Origin: Verrucomicrobiota bacterium
GTDB lineage: Bacteria; Verrucomicrobiota; Verrucomicrobiia; Limisphaerales; JAJOIW01
Direction of reading: 5' to 3'
DNA length: 35,602 bases
NCBI GenBank assembly: GCA_021209225.1
Contig: JAJOIW010000041.1
Span: forward strand, 1-35,602
A program made the position numbers and the translations under genes. Every line of letters begins with the position of its first letter. Within the stretch, counting starts at the first letter, position 1. Positions 8,997-19,037 of this stretch are shown piece after piece. The notes under the pieces were generated by a model that worked only from the letters and a program-made list of their open reading frames with translations, was not told the DNA's origin and searched no databases.

Positions 8997-9689
8997 TCAG
9001 AGGGAATGGGTCAGGGACTGGCCATTCTCGGCTCTGGAAAGTGTGAGCAGATAGCGTGCTGCGGATTGAGCCCACGTTTTTGGATCGACGTGATTACCGG
9101 CGGCGGTACCAAAGCAGGTTTCCAGCATCTGTGTGTTGACACACCCTGGATTCAGGGCCACCGCAGCCAGAGGATCGGGCAATTCGAGTGCAAGTGATCG
9201 GGACAATCCCTCGATAGCCCATTTGGAAGCGCAATAGGGAGCGACCTCAGCATCGACAGACCTGCCCCATCCGGAACTCATGTTGACAATGATGCCCTTT
9301 TTGGCACGGATCATGGCTGGCACAAAATTCCGGATGATATTCGCCACACCCTTGATATTCACATCAATGATTCTGGAGAACTCATCATCCTCTATGTCCC
9401 AGAGTGGATTGGAGAGATTGATGAGCCCCGCATTGTTAATAATGAGGTCGGGAGCGCCGTGCGAGTTGAGCACAATACTCGCCCAGGATTTGACCTCATC
9501 GTGGGATGCGACATTGAGGGAGTAAAAATCATGCGGCTCGCCATGCAGCTCCCGCAGTTGACGAATCCCTGAAGTGGTTCTGGCGCATCCCAGGACACAG
9601 TGACCCATGCCGATGAACTGGTCCGTCAAAGCGAGCCCAATCCCCCGGGTGACTCCCGTGATCAGAATGATTTTTTGGTTACCTTGCAT
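8997..9689 (-). CDS. Short-chain dehydrogenase/reductase (SDR)
   Basis: LITGVTRGIGLAL (TGxxxGIG), IINNAG (NNAG), YCASKWAIEG (YxxxK), NPGCVNTQM. Confidence 0.92.
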   Translation of the reverse strand: MQGNQKIILITGVTRGIGLALTDQFIGMGHCVLGCARTTSGIRQLRELHGEPHDFYSLNVASHDEVKSWASIVLNSHGAPDLIINNAGLINLSNPLWDIEDDEFSRIIDVNIKGVANIIRNFVPAMIRAKKGIIVNMSSGWGRSVDAEVAPYCASKWAIEGLSRSLALELPDPLAAVALNPGCVNTQMLETCFGTAAGNHVDPKTWAQSAARYLLTLSRAENGQSLTHSL

Positions 9690-10020
9690 TTTCAGGGACA
9701 GCCATTATGTGCTCCAAGTAGTTTCAGGTTTCAATTTAATATTCCGGAAAAAGTGAGAAGTCTTTCATTCGCCACGGATTTTGGACATTTCAAAGTGATT
9801 GATTGTGCGATCAGGAACTCAAATGAAATGTGAGAAGCGGGAATCCTGATCCCAGGCATGCGACCAGAGCTCGATTCAGCAGTCTTTTCTGGAGCTGAGA
9901 ATTCAGCGAACTATGGATGGAACCCTCGGAGGTTATCGCAGGTCAGACCGATCGGCAGCAACCAGGGAATTTCGTGAAATCCGCTTTCGGGTTTATGCCG
10001 GCTGTGATAATGGGGGACAG

Positions 10021-10995
10021 ATGGAACGCGCGTTGTCAGTCGAGATAGGGGGTACAAAACTCCAGGCCGCCGTGGGTGGTTTGAATGGAAAAATAGAGTT
10101 GATATCGTCGGATACTGTGTATCCTGCCCGCAATGCGCACGAGATTTTGGACAAAATAGCCAGACTGGTTGAGAACCTGATGGGCGGGGGATGCTTTCGA
10201 GGTATCGGGGTCGGTTATGGTGGACCGGTTGACAGGAGGTCAGGCAGGGTGGTCTGTTCCCATCAGGTTGCCGGATGGGAGGGTGTTGAATTGAAATCCT
10301 GGTTTGAAAATCGATACAGGATTCCCTGCACAGTTGAGAATGATGCCAATGTGGCTGCACTCGGGGAATCCAGATGCGGCTCAGGCGTTGGATTCAAGCG
10401 GGTATTTTACCTGACTTTAGGCAGCGGGGTTGGTGGCGGATTTATCATCCATGGGCGCATTTACCAGGGAGCCAGTCCCACTGAAATGGAAATTGGACAT
10501 ATCCGACTGGACCGGACTGGCACCCGGGTTGAAGACATCTGCTCGGGTTGGAGCGTCGATCAGGCCGTCAAAAATGCGGCAGTGAAACACCCATCCAGCC
10601 ACCTGGCCAGGAGAGTGAAAGATTTCCAGGCTCTGAATCATCATCCCGGCGGTGAGGCCGCAGTGTTATTGAGCGCATTGGATGATGGGGATCCATACGC
10701 CGGGGAAATCTGGATGGCGTTGACCGGGTCCTTGGGGTTTGCCCTGAGCCATGTTGTTCACCTTCTGAACCCGGAAGTGATCGTGATTGGCGGAGGACTG
10801 GCAAAAACCGGCCAGCGGTTGGCTGAAGCCGTGAGTCAGCAAATGGATCAATATCTCATGAATGCCATATCTCCACGGCCGGAAATTATTCCAGCCTCGC
10901 TGGGTGCGGAAGTGGTTCCCGTCGGGGGGCTACTGCTCGTTGGATCCCATCAGGAGCTGGACGGAGTGGAATCCGGGGGCCCCGAAGGTCTCTGA
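10021..10995 (+). CDS. ROK family sugar kinase/regulator-like protein
   Basis: LSVEIGGTKLQAAVGG, GVGYGGPVDRRSG, VENDANVAALGE, YLTLGSGVGGGFIIHGRIYQGAS, EIGHI; the canonical ROK Cys zinc motif is reduced to EDICSGWSVD. Confidence 0.88.
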   Translation: MERALSVEIGGTKLQAAVGGLNGKIELISSDTVYPARNAHEILDKIARLVENLMGGGCFRGIGVGYGGPVDRRSGRVVCSHQVAGWEGVELKSWFENRYRIPCTVENDANVAALGESRCGSGVGFKRVFYLTLGSGVGGGFIIHGRIYQGASPTEMEIGHIRLDRTGTRVEDICSGWSVDQAVKNAAVKHPSSHLARRVKDFQALNHHPGGEAAVLLSALDDGDPYAGEIWMALTGSLGFALSHVVHLLNPEVIVIGGGLAKTGQRLAEAVSQQMDQYLMNAISPRPEIIPASLGAEVVPVGGLLLVGSHQELDGVESGGPEGL

Positions 10996-12584
10996 TAACT
11001 TTCAACTACCCAGCGGCTCAGAACTTTTTCCAGGTCACCCACATCCTCCAGGCGCAACTCAAAGGATTTTCGGCCTGTATTGCGATGCACAAGTTGCAAT
11101 CCAAAATGAAAATCACGGAAACGTTCCTCGCAATGGCGGGTCACAGAAATCTCAAGCGCCTTGGCCTGCTGAATGAGAAAAGCCTCTGCATCGGAAACCA
11201 GAGATAATTCCAGCCCGTGTTGGGACTTGAAGGATTTGAAAAAATTCCTCAGATCCTGGATTTGCTGCTGATCGATTTCTGTGCGCACGGATTCAAGCAG
11301 CGAAGCCAGAGCTTTCTCAGGGAATTGAACCAGATCCCTGGTGACTTCCAATGAACGCAGAGATGTGGAGGGTAATTCATATTTGAAGGAGCGGAAGATT
11401 CTCTCGCATACCGTCATGAGTCCCCGTGCGCCGGTTTTTTCCTGCTCAGCTGCTTCAGCTATGGCCATCAATGCCTGATCATCAAAATGAGTGTCTATGC
11501 CATAGGAGGCAAATGCGTCCCGGTATTGTTGGAGAATACTTCCCGCAGAATACTTCAGGATCTGGAACAAATCCGAACTGCGCAACTGATGACAAATGAC
11601 CCGGACAGGAAGGCGTCCAGTGAACTCCGGCTCGAATCCATACTTTATGAGGTCGCGAGTCGCCACATGCCGAAGCACATCATACTCCTCATCCGCGTTT
11701 TCAATGGGCGGTTGCGCTGGGGAGAAGCCTATGCTCCCGGTGGTCCGCCTTTGCGATATGATGCGGGTCAGACCTTCAAAAGCCCCACTAACAACAAATA
11801 GGATGTGGCGGGTATTGATGCTGGTTCTGGCTTTTCTGGCTTTCCCGCCCCCAGGCTGGGACATGTGCATCAACATCTGGAATTGACCGGAAATGTCGTT
11901 GGGGGATCGGGTTGGAACCTCAGTTTCCTCCATCAGTTTCAACAGGTTTGTCTGCACCCCACGACCACTGACATCCCGCCCGCCACTTTCGCTGGCACCG
12001 GCTATCTTATCGATTTCATCGATATAAATGATGCCATATTCCGCCTTTTCCACATCCCCATCCGCTTGCCTCACCAGATCCCTCACCAGATCATCCACAT
12101 CCCCACCCACATAACCAGTCTCAGAGAATTTAGTGGCATCCGCCTTCACAAATGGAACACCAATCAAATCCGCCAGGCTTCGGATCAGATACGTCTTCCC
12201 AACACCCGTCGGCCCGAGCAGCAATATGTTCTGTTTTGTGTAATTTCTCGAAAACCTGGCCGGATCCTCCCCTCTCTTCTCAGCCTCAAGCACTTTGTGC
12301 ACATGGTTGTAATGATCACACAACGCGACAGCCAATACTTTTTTAGCCTCATCCTGCCGGATAACCCACTGATCCAGATGCTCCTTCACATCCTTCGGCT
12401 TATATTCAAAGCGGAATTCATCCCGGAGATTTCTTTCCTCTGGCGGATGTGCCCCTGCTGGCTGCTGTCCCGCAACACTGCTGCCAGAGGCATTGGACGC
12501 TTCCGAATAGGGTCCAAATGGACCATTAACCCCCAGGCGCTTCATCATCTCCTGCATCTGCTTTTGAAATTCTTCCGGTGTCAT
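10950..12584 (-). CDS. ClpX-like AAA+ ATPase without N-terminal zinc-binding domain, long C-terminal extension
   Basis: Walker A LLLGPTGVGKTYLIRSLADLIGVPFVKADATKFSETGYVGGDVDDLVRDLV, Walker B GIIYIDEIDKIAG, RGVQTNLLKLMEET, 'TGSIGFSP', 'FEPEFTGRLPVRV', 'TGARGLMTVCERIF'; no Cys4 domain in the N-terminus. Confidence 0.88.
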   Translation of the reverse strand: MTPEEFQKQMQEMMKRLGVNGPFGPYSEASNASGSSVAGQQPAGAHPPEERNLRDEFRFEYKPKDVKEHLDQWVIRQDEAKKVLAVALCDHYNHVHKVLEAEKRGEDPARFSRNYTKQNILLLGPTGVGKTYLIRSLADLIGVPFVKADATKFSETGYVGGDVDDLVRDLVRQADGDVEKAEYGIIYIDEIDKIAGASESGGRDVSGRGVQTNLLKLMEETEVPTRSPNDISGQFQMLMHMSQPGGGKARKARTSINTRHILFVVSGAFEGLTRIISQRRTTGSIGFSPAQPPIENADEEYDVLRHVATRDLIKYGFEPEFTGRLPVRVICHQLRSSDLFQILKYSAGSILQQYRDAFASYGIDTHFDDQALMAIAEAAEQEKTGARGLMTVCERIFRSFKYELPSTSLRSLEVTRDLVQFPEKALASLLESVRTEIDQQQIQDLRNFFKSFKSQHGLELSLVSDAEAFLIQQAKALEISVTRHCEERFRDFHFGLQLVHRNTGRKSFELRLEDVGDLEKVLSRWVVESYQRPSGPPDSTPSSS

Positions 12585-12706
12585 TTTCTTTAATCTTCCC
12601 GCACGAATCGTGCTCAGGTAGGATGCTCCAAATTACCCGCATCGGAAATTATAACTTCCCACGGATTATAGAACCATCCAGAATCCTGGATAAAGGTCAC
12701 ATTCCC

Positions 12707-14416
12707 ATGAGCGACCCGTCCATTCCTAATGAAGCGAACAAACAGGCGATTATCAATGCCCATCAAAAGGGATTCCTCGCCACTTTATCAACTTATACCC
12801 GACTTTCGGGCCCGGGCTGGCTTCAGAGTGCCATCACCTTGGGCGGAGGATCCCTGTCCGGGGCGCTCTATCTCGGCGTCATTTCCGGCTATTCCCTATT
12901 ATGGGTGCAGGCGCTGGCAATGATCCTGGGCATTGTCATGCTTTCAGCCATCGCCTGGTTCACTCTGACAACCGGACGGCGGCCGTTTCATGCGATCAAT
13001 GAACATGTCAATCCTGTACTGGGCTGGGCCTGGGCCATCGCCACACTCATGGCCAATATGGTTTGGTGTCTCCCCCAGTTTACTCTCGCAACCGATGCGA
13101 TCACTCAGAACCTGAATCCCGCATTATCCGCCAATGGAGGCCCGTCCACCGCCACCAAGTTGATCATTGTCGGCTCCCTCTTCGCCCTCTGCTCCATCAT
13201 CATCTTCTTTTATGAAAAAGGATCCCGGGGTGTGCAGATCTTTGAAATCATCCTGAAAATCATGGTAGCCATCGTCGTGGTCAGCTTTTTTGGCACTGTT
13301 GTGAAAATGTCCATCTCCGGGGATGGACTGCCCTGGGGGAAAATCCTCAGCGGGTTTATTCCTGATTTCCGGTATTTCACCTCTCCTTCGGGAACTTTCA
13401 CCCCATTTCTTGAGGCCACCGGTGCATTCAGTGGATTCTGGAAGGATAAAATTGTCGCAAGCCAGCAGGACATCATGATCACCGCGGCCGCAACCGCGGT
13501 GGGAATCAATATGACATTCCTCCTTCCGTACTCCATGCTCAAAAAAGGCTGGTCCCGCGAATTCCGGGGCCTCGCGGTTTTCGACCTTTCGACAGGACTC
13601 TTCATCCCTTACATACTCGCCACCTCCTGCGTCGTCATCGCCTCGGCATCACAATTCCATGGAGTCACACAGAGTGACCTCGTTGGGAACTTCTCCAACA
13701 AAGGATACAGAGAACTCCTGACCGATCGGGTCCTGCATAACTCAGAGACTCCGGCATCCCCACTTCAGCTCAGTGAGCAGGAAATCGATGCCCGTCTGAA
13801 GGCCTTGCCCCATGCCGACCTTCAGATTGCCTCCATGCTGGTTCGCCAGAACACCAAAAAACTGGCGGCTTCCCTCGAACCCCTCACCGGCCCAACCATC
13901 GCCAATACCGTTTTTGGCATCGGCGTGCTCGGAATGGCCGTCTCAACCATCATCATCCTCATGCTCATTAATGGTTTCACTCTCTGTGAAATCCTCAATA
14001 TCAAACCCGAAGGAACACCTCACTTCCTCGGAGCCCTGGTTGTCGGCCTGGTGGGGATGACAGGCCCCTTCATCTGGGCCAAAGCTGGACCGGAACTCGC
14101 CGTTCCCACCTCAATATTCGGTTTTGCCCTGCTCCCGATCGCATTTATCACCTTTTTCCTGCTGGTCAACCATAAAGGACTCATGGGCAATAACCGGCCC
14201 AAAGGACCCATAGGATTTGTGTGCAACGCCCTCATGATCGTCGCTGTCGCCTACGCCACCATCGGCGCTCTCACTAAACTTTACAGCACCAGGATCTATG
14301 GCGTCCAACACGGTGGAATTTATTTTGTATTTTTTCTTGTCTTGGCAGCCATGATCGTGCATAAGATCAGGCCACCTAAAAAAGTGGAAAAGGTAGGACC
14401 GGACTCTGGTCAGTGA
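12707..14416 (+). CDS. NRAMP-like multi-TM transporter, divergent
   Basis: SGPGWLQSAITLGGGSLSGALYLGVISGYSLLWVQALAMILG resembles NRAMP TM1-TM2 (GPG...GYSLLWV); about 11-12 hydrophobic segments. Confidence 0.6.
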   Translation: MSDPSIPNEANKQAIINAHQKGFLATLSTYTRLSGPGWLQSAITLGGGSLSGALYLGVISGYSLLWVQALAMILGIVMLSAIAWFTLTTGRRPFHAINEHVNPVLGWAWAIATLMANMVWCLPQFTLATDAITQNLNPALSANGGPSTATKLIIVGSLFALCSIIIFFYEKGSRGVQIFEIILKIMVAIVVVSFFGTVVKMSISGDGLPWGKILSGFIPDFRYFTSPSGTFTPFLEATGAFSGFWKDKIVASQQDIMITAAATAVGINMTFLLPYSMLKKGWSREFRGLAVFDLSTGLFIPYILATSCVVIASASQFHGVTQSDLVGNFSNKGYRELLTDRVLHNSETPASPLQLSEQEIDARLKALPHADLQIASMLVRQNTKKLAASLEPLTGPTIANTVFGIGVLGMAVSTIIILMLINGFTLCEILNIKPEGTPHFLGALVVGLVGMTGPFIWAKAGPELAVPTSIFGFALLPIAFITFFLLVNHKGLMGNNRPKGPIGFVCNALMIVAVAYATIGALTKLYSTRIYGVQHGGIYFVFFLVLAAMIVHKIRPPKKVEKVGPDSGQ

Positions 14417-14490
14417 ATTTTAAGCGGTTGACAGCCAAAAGATTCCAGTCCATCCTCTTCCAGGGCTAGGGAGAAAATAGGATTTAGATT

Positions 14491-15210
14491 ATGAACAAAC
14501 TCGTAAACTCAGCAATGAAGCTAGGATTCGGCGCAGCTATTGTTGTGCTCGCATCTGCAAACGGATTCGGACAGCCTGTTGTCGCGGATACTATCCTCTA
14601 CTCGAACTCGGCTAATTCAACTGGCCAGGTTTTCAACCCAGGGGCAGGAGTCGCTGAATTCGGCGACCAGGTCAACCTCAACAACGCTGGCGTCGCCGGA
14701 ATGAGCTATCTCGTCAAGAGCTTTTCATTCGAAACATTCGGATCCGGCATAGGCGACTCAAACACCAGCCCAGCTACAGCTATCCTTCGCTTCTACGGAG
14801 CTGACAGCACACAAACTCTTGGGCTTGGGGCTCTCGAAGTGAAAACTTTCCCATTTCAAGTCGTTGACGGTTTCCAAACCCACACCATCGACCTTCCAAC
14901 CCCATTCTATGCAATAGGTGATGCCGGAACATTCTTCTGGACAGTTGAATTCGAAAACGTTCCAGGTGCCGGATCGATTGGCTTGACCCTCGCAGACCCT
15001 CCAACAATCGGATCCAGCTTGTCTGACTTCGTTCAATTCACCACTGCGGAAGACGCCTCAACATTCTCACTGAAAACTTTTGGTGATTCATCCAACGCCA
15101 ACTTCACAGCAACTGTGTTCGGTGACATCGTAACCATCCCTGAGCCAGGAACCGCTGCCTTGGCCTTACTCGGTGGTTTCGCACTCCTCGGACTTCGCCG
15201 CAAACGCTAA
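14491..15210 (+). CDS. PEP-CTERM sorting domain-containing secreted protein
   Basis: N-terminal signal; C-terminus VTIPEPGTAALALLGGFALLGLRRKR. Confidence 0.9.
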   Translation: MNKLVNSAMKLGFGAAIVVLASANGFGQPVVADTILYSNSANSTGQVFNPGAGVAEFGDQVNLNNAGVAGMSYLVKSFSFETFGSGIGDSNTSPATAILRFYGADSTQTLGLGALEVKTFPFQVVDGFQTHTIDLPTPFYAIGDAGTFFWTVEFENVPGAGSIGLTLADPPTIGSSLSDFVQFTTAEDASTFSLKTFGDSSNANFTATVFGDIVTIPEPGTAALALLGGFALLGLRRKR

Positions 15211-15237
15211 TTTTTAATGACAGTTCATTTCTCCCGA

Positions 15238-15264
15238 GGGCGCCTAGTGCGTCCTTTTTTTATT
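15238..15264 (+). terminator. Rho-independent terminator after the PEP-CTERM gene
   Basis: GGGCGC-CTAGT-GCGTCC (one G-U pair) followed by a T8 tract. Confidence 0.75.
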
Positions 15265-15292
15265 TTATCTCATAAGATTGAAACTTGACTGG

Positions 15293-16513
15293 ATGAGCAA
15301 ACTTTCGACTACATCAACATTTCAGCACCGCCTTGAGAGCCAAATGAATCACTGGCGGAATGAGGGATTGATGCGGGAGATTTCCTGGTTTGGGATGTGT
15401 GAGAATCAGGATGGGGACCCGGTTTTGCGATACGAGGGAAAGGATCTGATTGATTTTTCTTCGAATGATTATTTAGGATTCAATCGTTCTCCGGAGATTC
15501 AGTTGGCGAGTCGGGAGGGAATGGAGGAATTTGGGAATGGGGCAAAGGCCTCCCGCCTGATTTGTGGGTCGACATTTCCATTTCAGGAATTGGAAGCGAG
15601 ACTGGCGCAATGGAAGGGCACTGAGAGTGCTTTGTTTTTTTCGACCGGCTATCAGATGAACGTTTCGATTCTTCCGGCTCTGACAGAATCCGGAGACATC
15701 ATCCTGATGGACCGGTTGGTTCATGCCAGTCTGGTGGATGGTGCCCGCCTGAGTGCTGCCAGAACTCACACATTCCGCCACAATGACCCGGGACATTTGG
15801 TGTCCAGAATCGAATCTGCGGTCAGGTTTTTACCTGAGGGTCGTCACATCTTTGTTGTGACGGAGGGATTATTTTCGATGGATGGGGATTATGGGATATT
15901 GCGCGAGATTGCCGAATTAAAAAGACGGTTTCCCCTGGTGGTGGTGGTGGATGAAGCCCACAGCAGCGGAATCATGGGACCCTCCGGGCGCGGGATGGCT
16001 CATGAATTGGGAGTCTCTGAGTCGATGGATGTACTACTGGGAACAGGCGGCAAGGCCATGGGTGTCTGTGGAGGATTTATTTGTGGAAGCAGCGTGATGA
16101 TCCGCTGGCTTCAACAAAAAGCCAGGGGATGGATGTTCTCGACCGCACCGCCACCCGGCGTGGTCGCAGGTCTGACTACCTCCCTGGCGCTCATGCGATC
16201 CAGCCTGGGCCAGGAAAGGAGAGAAAAATTGTGGCAGAATGTCAGACTCCTCTCGCAACTGCTGAATAAGGCTCCAGACACAGCCTCGCCCATCATTCCC
16301 ATTGTGGTGGGTGATGAATCAGCGACCATGAAAGCCCGCCAGGAATTATCTGATGCGGGATTCTGGGTGGGGGCCGTCCGCTATCCAGCTGTCCCTAAAA
16401 ACCAGGCACGCCTGCGCATCACTCTCAGCGCCATACACTCAGAAAAATCCATCTCACGGCTGGCTCACATTATCAATAAAATGGATTGCATGCGAATCTC
16501 AAAAGCAGAATGA
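15293..16513 (+). CDS. bioF: 8-amino-7-oxononanoate synthase (BioF-type alpha-oxoamine synthase)
   Basis: DFSSNDYLGFNRSPEI, GNGAKASRLICGSTFPFQELE, FSTGYQMNVSILPAL, VVVVDEAHSSGIMGPSGRGMAHELG, LGTGGKAMGVCGGFICGS. Confidence 0.88.
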   Translation: MSKLSTTSTFQHRLESQMNHWRNEGLMREISWFGMCENQDGDPVLRYEGKDLIDFSSNDYLGFNRSPEIQLASREGMEEFGNGAKASRLICGSTFPFQELEARLAQWKGTESALFFSTGYQMNVSILPALTESGDIILMDRLVHASLVDGARLSAARTHTFRHNDPGHLVSRIESAVRFLPEGRHIFVVTEGLFSMDGDYGILREIAELKRRFPLVVVVDEAHSSGIMGPSGRGMAHELGVSESMDVLLGTGGKAMGVCGGFICGSSVMIRWLQQKARGWMFSTAPPPGVVAGLTTSLALMRSSLGQERREKLWQNVRLLSQLLNKAPDTASPIIPIVVGDESATMKARQELSDAGFWVGAVRYPAVPKNQARLRITLSAIHSEKSISRLAHIINKMDCMRISKAE

Positions 16514-17951
16514 CTCCAACGGAACATCGGCGGACTCTCGAGCAGGACCGCAACTTTTCCTGGCACCCATTTACCCAGATGTCTGAATGGATGGCCAGCG
16601 ATCCGATCGTGATCAATTCAGGATTTGGGGCATATTTGTATGATGCTGAAGGCAATGCCTACCTCGATGCCAATGCCTCAATCTGGACAAATCTGCATGG
16701 GCATCATCACCCGACGATGAATCAGGCGATAATCCAGCAGCTGGACAAAGTCGCACATATCTCATACCTCGGATTAGCACATCAGCCGGGCTCAGAGCTC
16801 GCGTCAGAACTGGCCGCCTTGCAGGGTGTTTCCCAACCAGACGATCAAAAACTCCAACGTGTCTTTTTTCCGACGACGGAAGCACTGCGGTGGAAGCAGG
16901 CCTGAAAATGGTGTATGAAGCGGCAAAACGGAAAAAAGGCATGAGAAATCCCGGTTTTATTTCTCCGGATTCGGCTTACCACGGGGATTCCATTGGAGCC
17001 GTGAGTCTTGGTCAGGTGGGCATTTTTCACCAGAGTTTCCAGGGTCTCCTATTTCCTGTGGACAAGTTTATGAATCCCTACTGTTATCGATGTCCATTTA
17101 ATCGGGGGAAGCCCGAACCAGGCATTTCATCCATTCACTGGAAAAAGTGCCATTGGGAGTGTGTGGATCAGTTTCAGAGTGCCTGCGAAATGCGTTTGAG
17201 ACAGACGGATGAAGCCTATGCAGCTGTTGTGATTGAACCGGAAATTCAAGGAGTCGCAGGTATGGTCTCACAACCTCAGGGTTGGTTGGAAAAAATCAGC
17301 ATGATTGCTCGACAACAGAACAGCTGGCTCGTTTTTGATGAAGTGATGACAGGCTTCGGACGCACTGGACCAGACTTTGCCTGGCAGAATTCAGGAATGA
17401 TGCCGGACATTTTGTGCCTGGCCAAAGGCTTGACCGGTGGCTACCTCCCCTTGGCTGCAACACTTGCCACCCAGGAAATCTTTTCGGCTTTCCTGGGTGA
17501 GTATCAGGATCAGAAAACTTTTTTTCATGGCCACAGTTACACCGCAAATCCACTTGCCTGCGCTGCGGCATTGGAAAGTTTGCAGCTTCTCCGCAGCACA
17601 CATACCCAATCCCATCGGGAAATGCTGTCCCAATTGCTGAAAGATGCATTGAATCCGCTCTGGGATCATCCCAATGTGGGGGACATCCGCCAATCCGGGA
17701 CAATCGCAGGCATTGAAATTGTCCGGAATCGCTCTCAAAAAACACCATTTCACTGGAAAGAAAAAGCGGGTATACGCGTCTGTCACAGATTGTCACAACT
17801 GGGCGTTCTCACCAGGCCAATAGGAAATGTCATAGTCGTCATGCTGCCGTATTGCGCCAATCAGGCCGATTACCAGAAGCTATCCTCAGCACTCGTCCAG
17901 GCCCTCCATGAATTCTCCTCAGCCACTCAACTGAATCACCTCAATGGATAA
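16510..17951 (+). CDS. bioA: Adenosylmethionine-8-amino-7-oxononanoate aminotransferase; frame broken by an apparent 1-nt deletion at T6 16864-16869
   Basis: WHPFTQMSEWMASDPIVINSGFGAYLYDAEGNAYLDANASIWTNLHGHHHP..., then after adding one T 'RVFFSDDGSTAVEAGLKMVYEA', then SAYHGDSIGAVSLGQVG, VFDEVMTGFGRTG, LCLAKGLTGGYLPLAATLAT, HGHSYTANPLACAAALESL. ATGA overlap with the bioF stop. Confidence 0.92.
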
Positions 17952-18035
17952 AACCGGGAGATACCTGCTGAAATATGGAAATCCGGCTTTGTCCCAGGTA
18001 CACCCCGGCACGAATTCCCATGCTCCGGAGATTGC

Positions 18036-19022
18036 TCAGAACTTTGACGGGGAAACGCCTTGACGCCAGTCGGATTCAATGGGGCGGATCCATGTCGAGT
18101 TGAGAGGAATGGGCACGTCATTTGTTTTCAGGATCTGGGTCAACATGATGGAGTTGAAGTCGTCAGACCGGAAATAATATTCGATAAAGTCGTCAATATC
18201 CGACGGGGTGCTGTCGCCTTTAACAATCAATCGCAGCTCTGTCGACATCGAGCGGGTCGCTGTCCCCGTGGAGCCATCCCGGTTGGTATAGCTCATGACC
18301 GTGTTGACAAAAAACTTTGGCAAATAATACGAAGTCTCCGAGGATTGCCAGCCTTGAATCTCTTGAGTGGTCTGGATTGTATAGGGAATTTCCCCCAACT
18401 TTCTCAAATTAAAAGCATCTGATTCTTTGAGCGTGGTATCATGAATGACATATATCTCACAGATGAAAGTATCGGTGAACCTCAGGCGCACATACTGGTC
18501 GCTGTATCCATAGCCCGGGCGCCAATAGCCTTTCAGTGGATTTGTGAAGTCCACGGGGCCACGATCGCGGTCCAAATCCCTCATTGAGCGCAGTTCAATG
18601 CGTGTGATGTTCCCATTGTTGGCCGCCGCAACATTCTGCACTGCTTCCTGCTGGGCATTGCCGGGGTTATTTCCTGAGCTGCCAGGTCTGGTGCGGGTAA
18701 GCTTTTCAGCCAGCGTTGCATTCGGGTCAGATGACCATCCTTTAATGGATTCCAATATCTTTTGATCCTCCTCATCCTTGATCACATTCGGATCCGGGCG
18801 AAAAATAATAAAAGCAATAAACCCCACCACCAGCATGGGCAAAACAAACATAGCAGGCTTTCCCGAGGTGGATGTTTTGGGGAGTTTAATTCCCCCACCC
18901 TTGCGGGACTTGCGCTTGCGACGAACCGATTTTTCTTTGATGACTGTCAAGGATTGGCCCCTATGATTTAGCGTGCAATCTAGACTGGAAAGGACTGCTT
19001 GTCGATGCAGATCTCCCCCCAT
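18036..19022 (-). CDS. Hypothetical single-TM protein with a basic N-terminal segment
   Basis: KRKSRKGGGIKLPKTSTSGKPAMFVLPMLVVGFIAFIIFRPDPN; long globular C-terminus; just downstream of the DinG-like gene on the same strand. Confidence 0.6.
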   Translation of the reverse strand: MGGDLHRQAVLSSLDCTLNHRGQSLTVIKEKSVRRKRKSRKGGGIKLPKTSTSGKPAMFVLPMLVVGFIAFIIFRPDPNVIKDEEDQKILESIKGWSSDPNATLAEKLTRTRPGSSGNNPGNAQQEAVQNVAAANNGNITRIELRSMRDLDRDRGPVDFTNPLKGYWRPGYGYSDQYVRLRFTDTFICEIYVIHDTTLKESDAFNLRKLGEIPYTIQTTQEIQGWQSSETSYYLPKFFVNTVMSYTNRDGSTGTATRSMSTELRLIVKGDSTPSDIDDFIEYYFRSDDFNSIMLTQILKTNDVPIPLNSTWIRPIESDWRQGVSPSKF

Positions 19023-19037
19023 CAGATTGAACAGGAT

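Noticed and set aside
11805-12593. 262-aa plus-strand ORF opposite the ClpX-like gene
   Set aside because: Antisense to a strongly conserved AAA+ ATPase; no independent evidence.
13480-13502. Inverted repeat ACCGCGG-CCGCAA-CCGCGGT
   Set aside because: Inside the NRAMP-like coding sequence encoding Ala/Thr codons (TAAATAV); no T-run or regulatory context.
16486-17951. Two separate aminotransferase genes
   Set aside because: The halves join into one BioA with a single base added at the T6 run; not a two-subunit enzyme.
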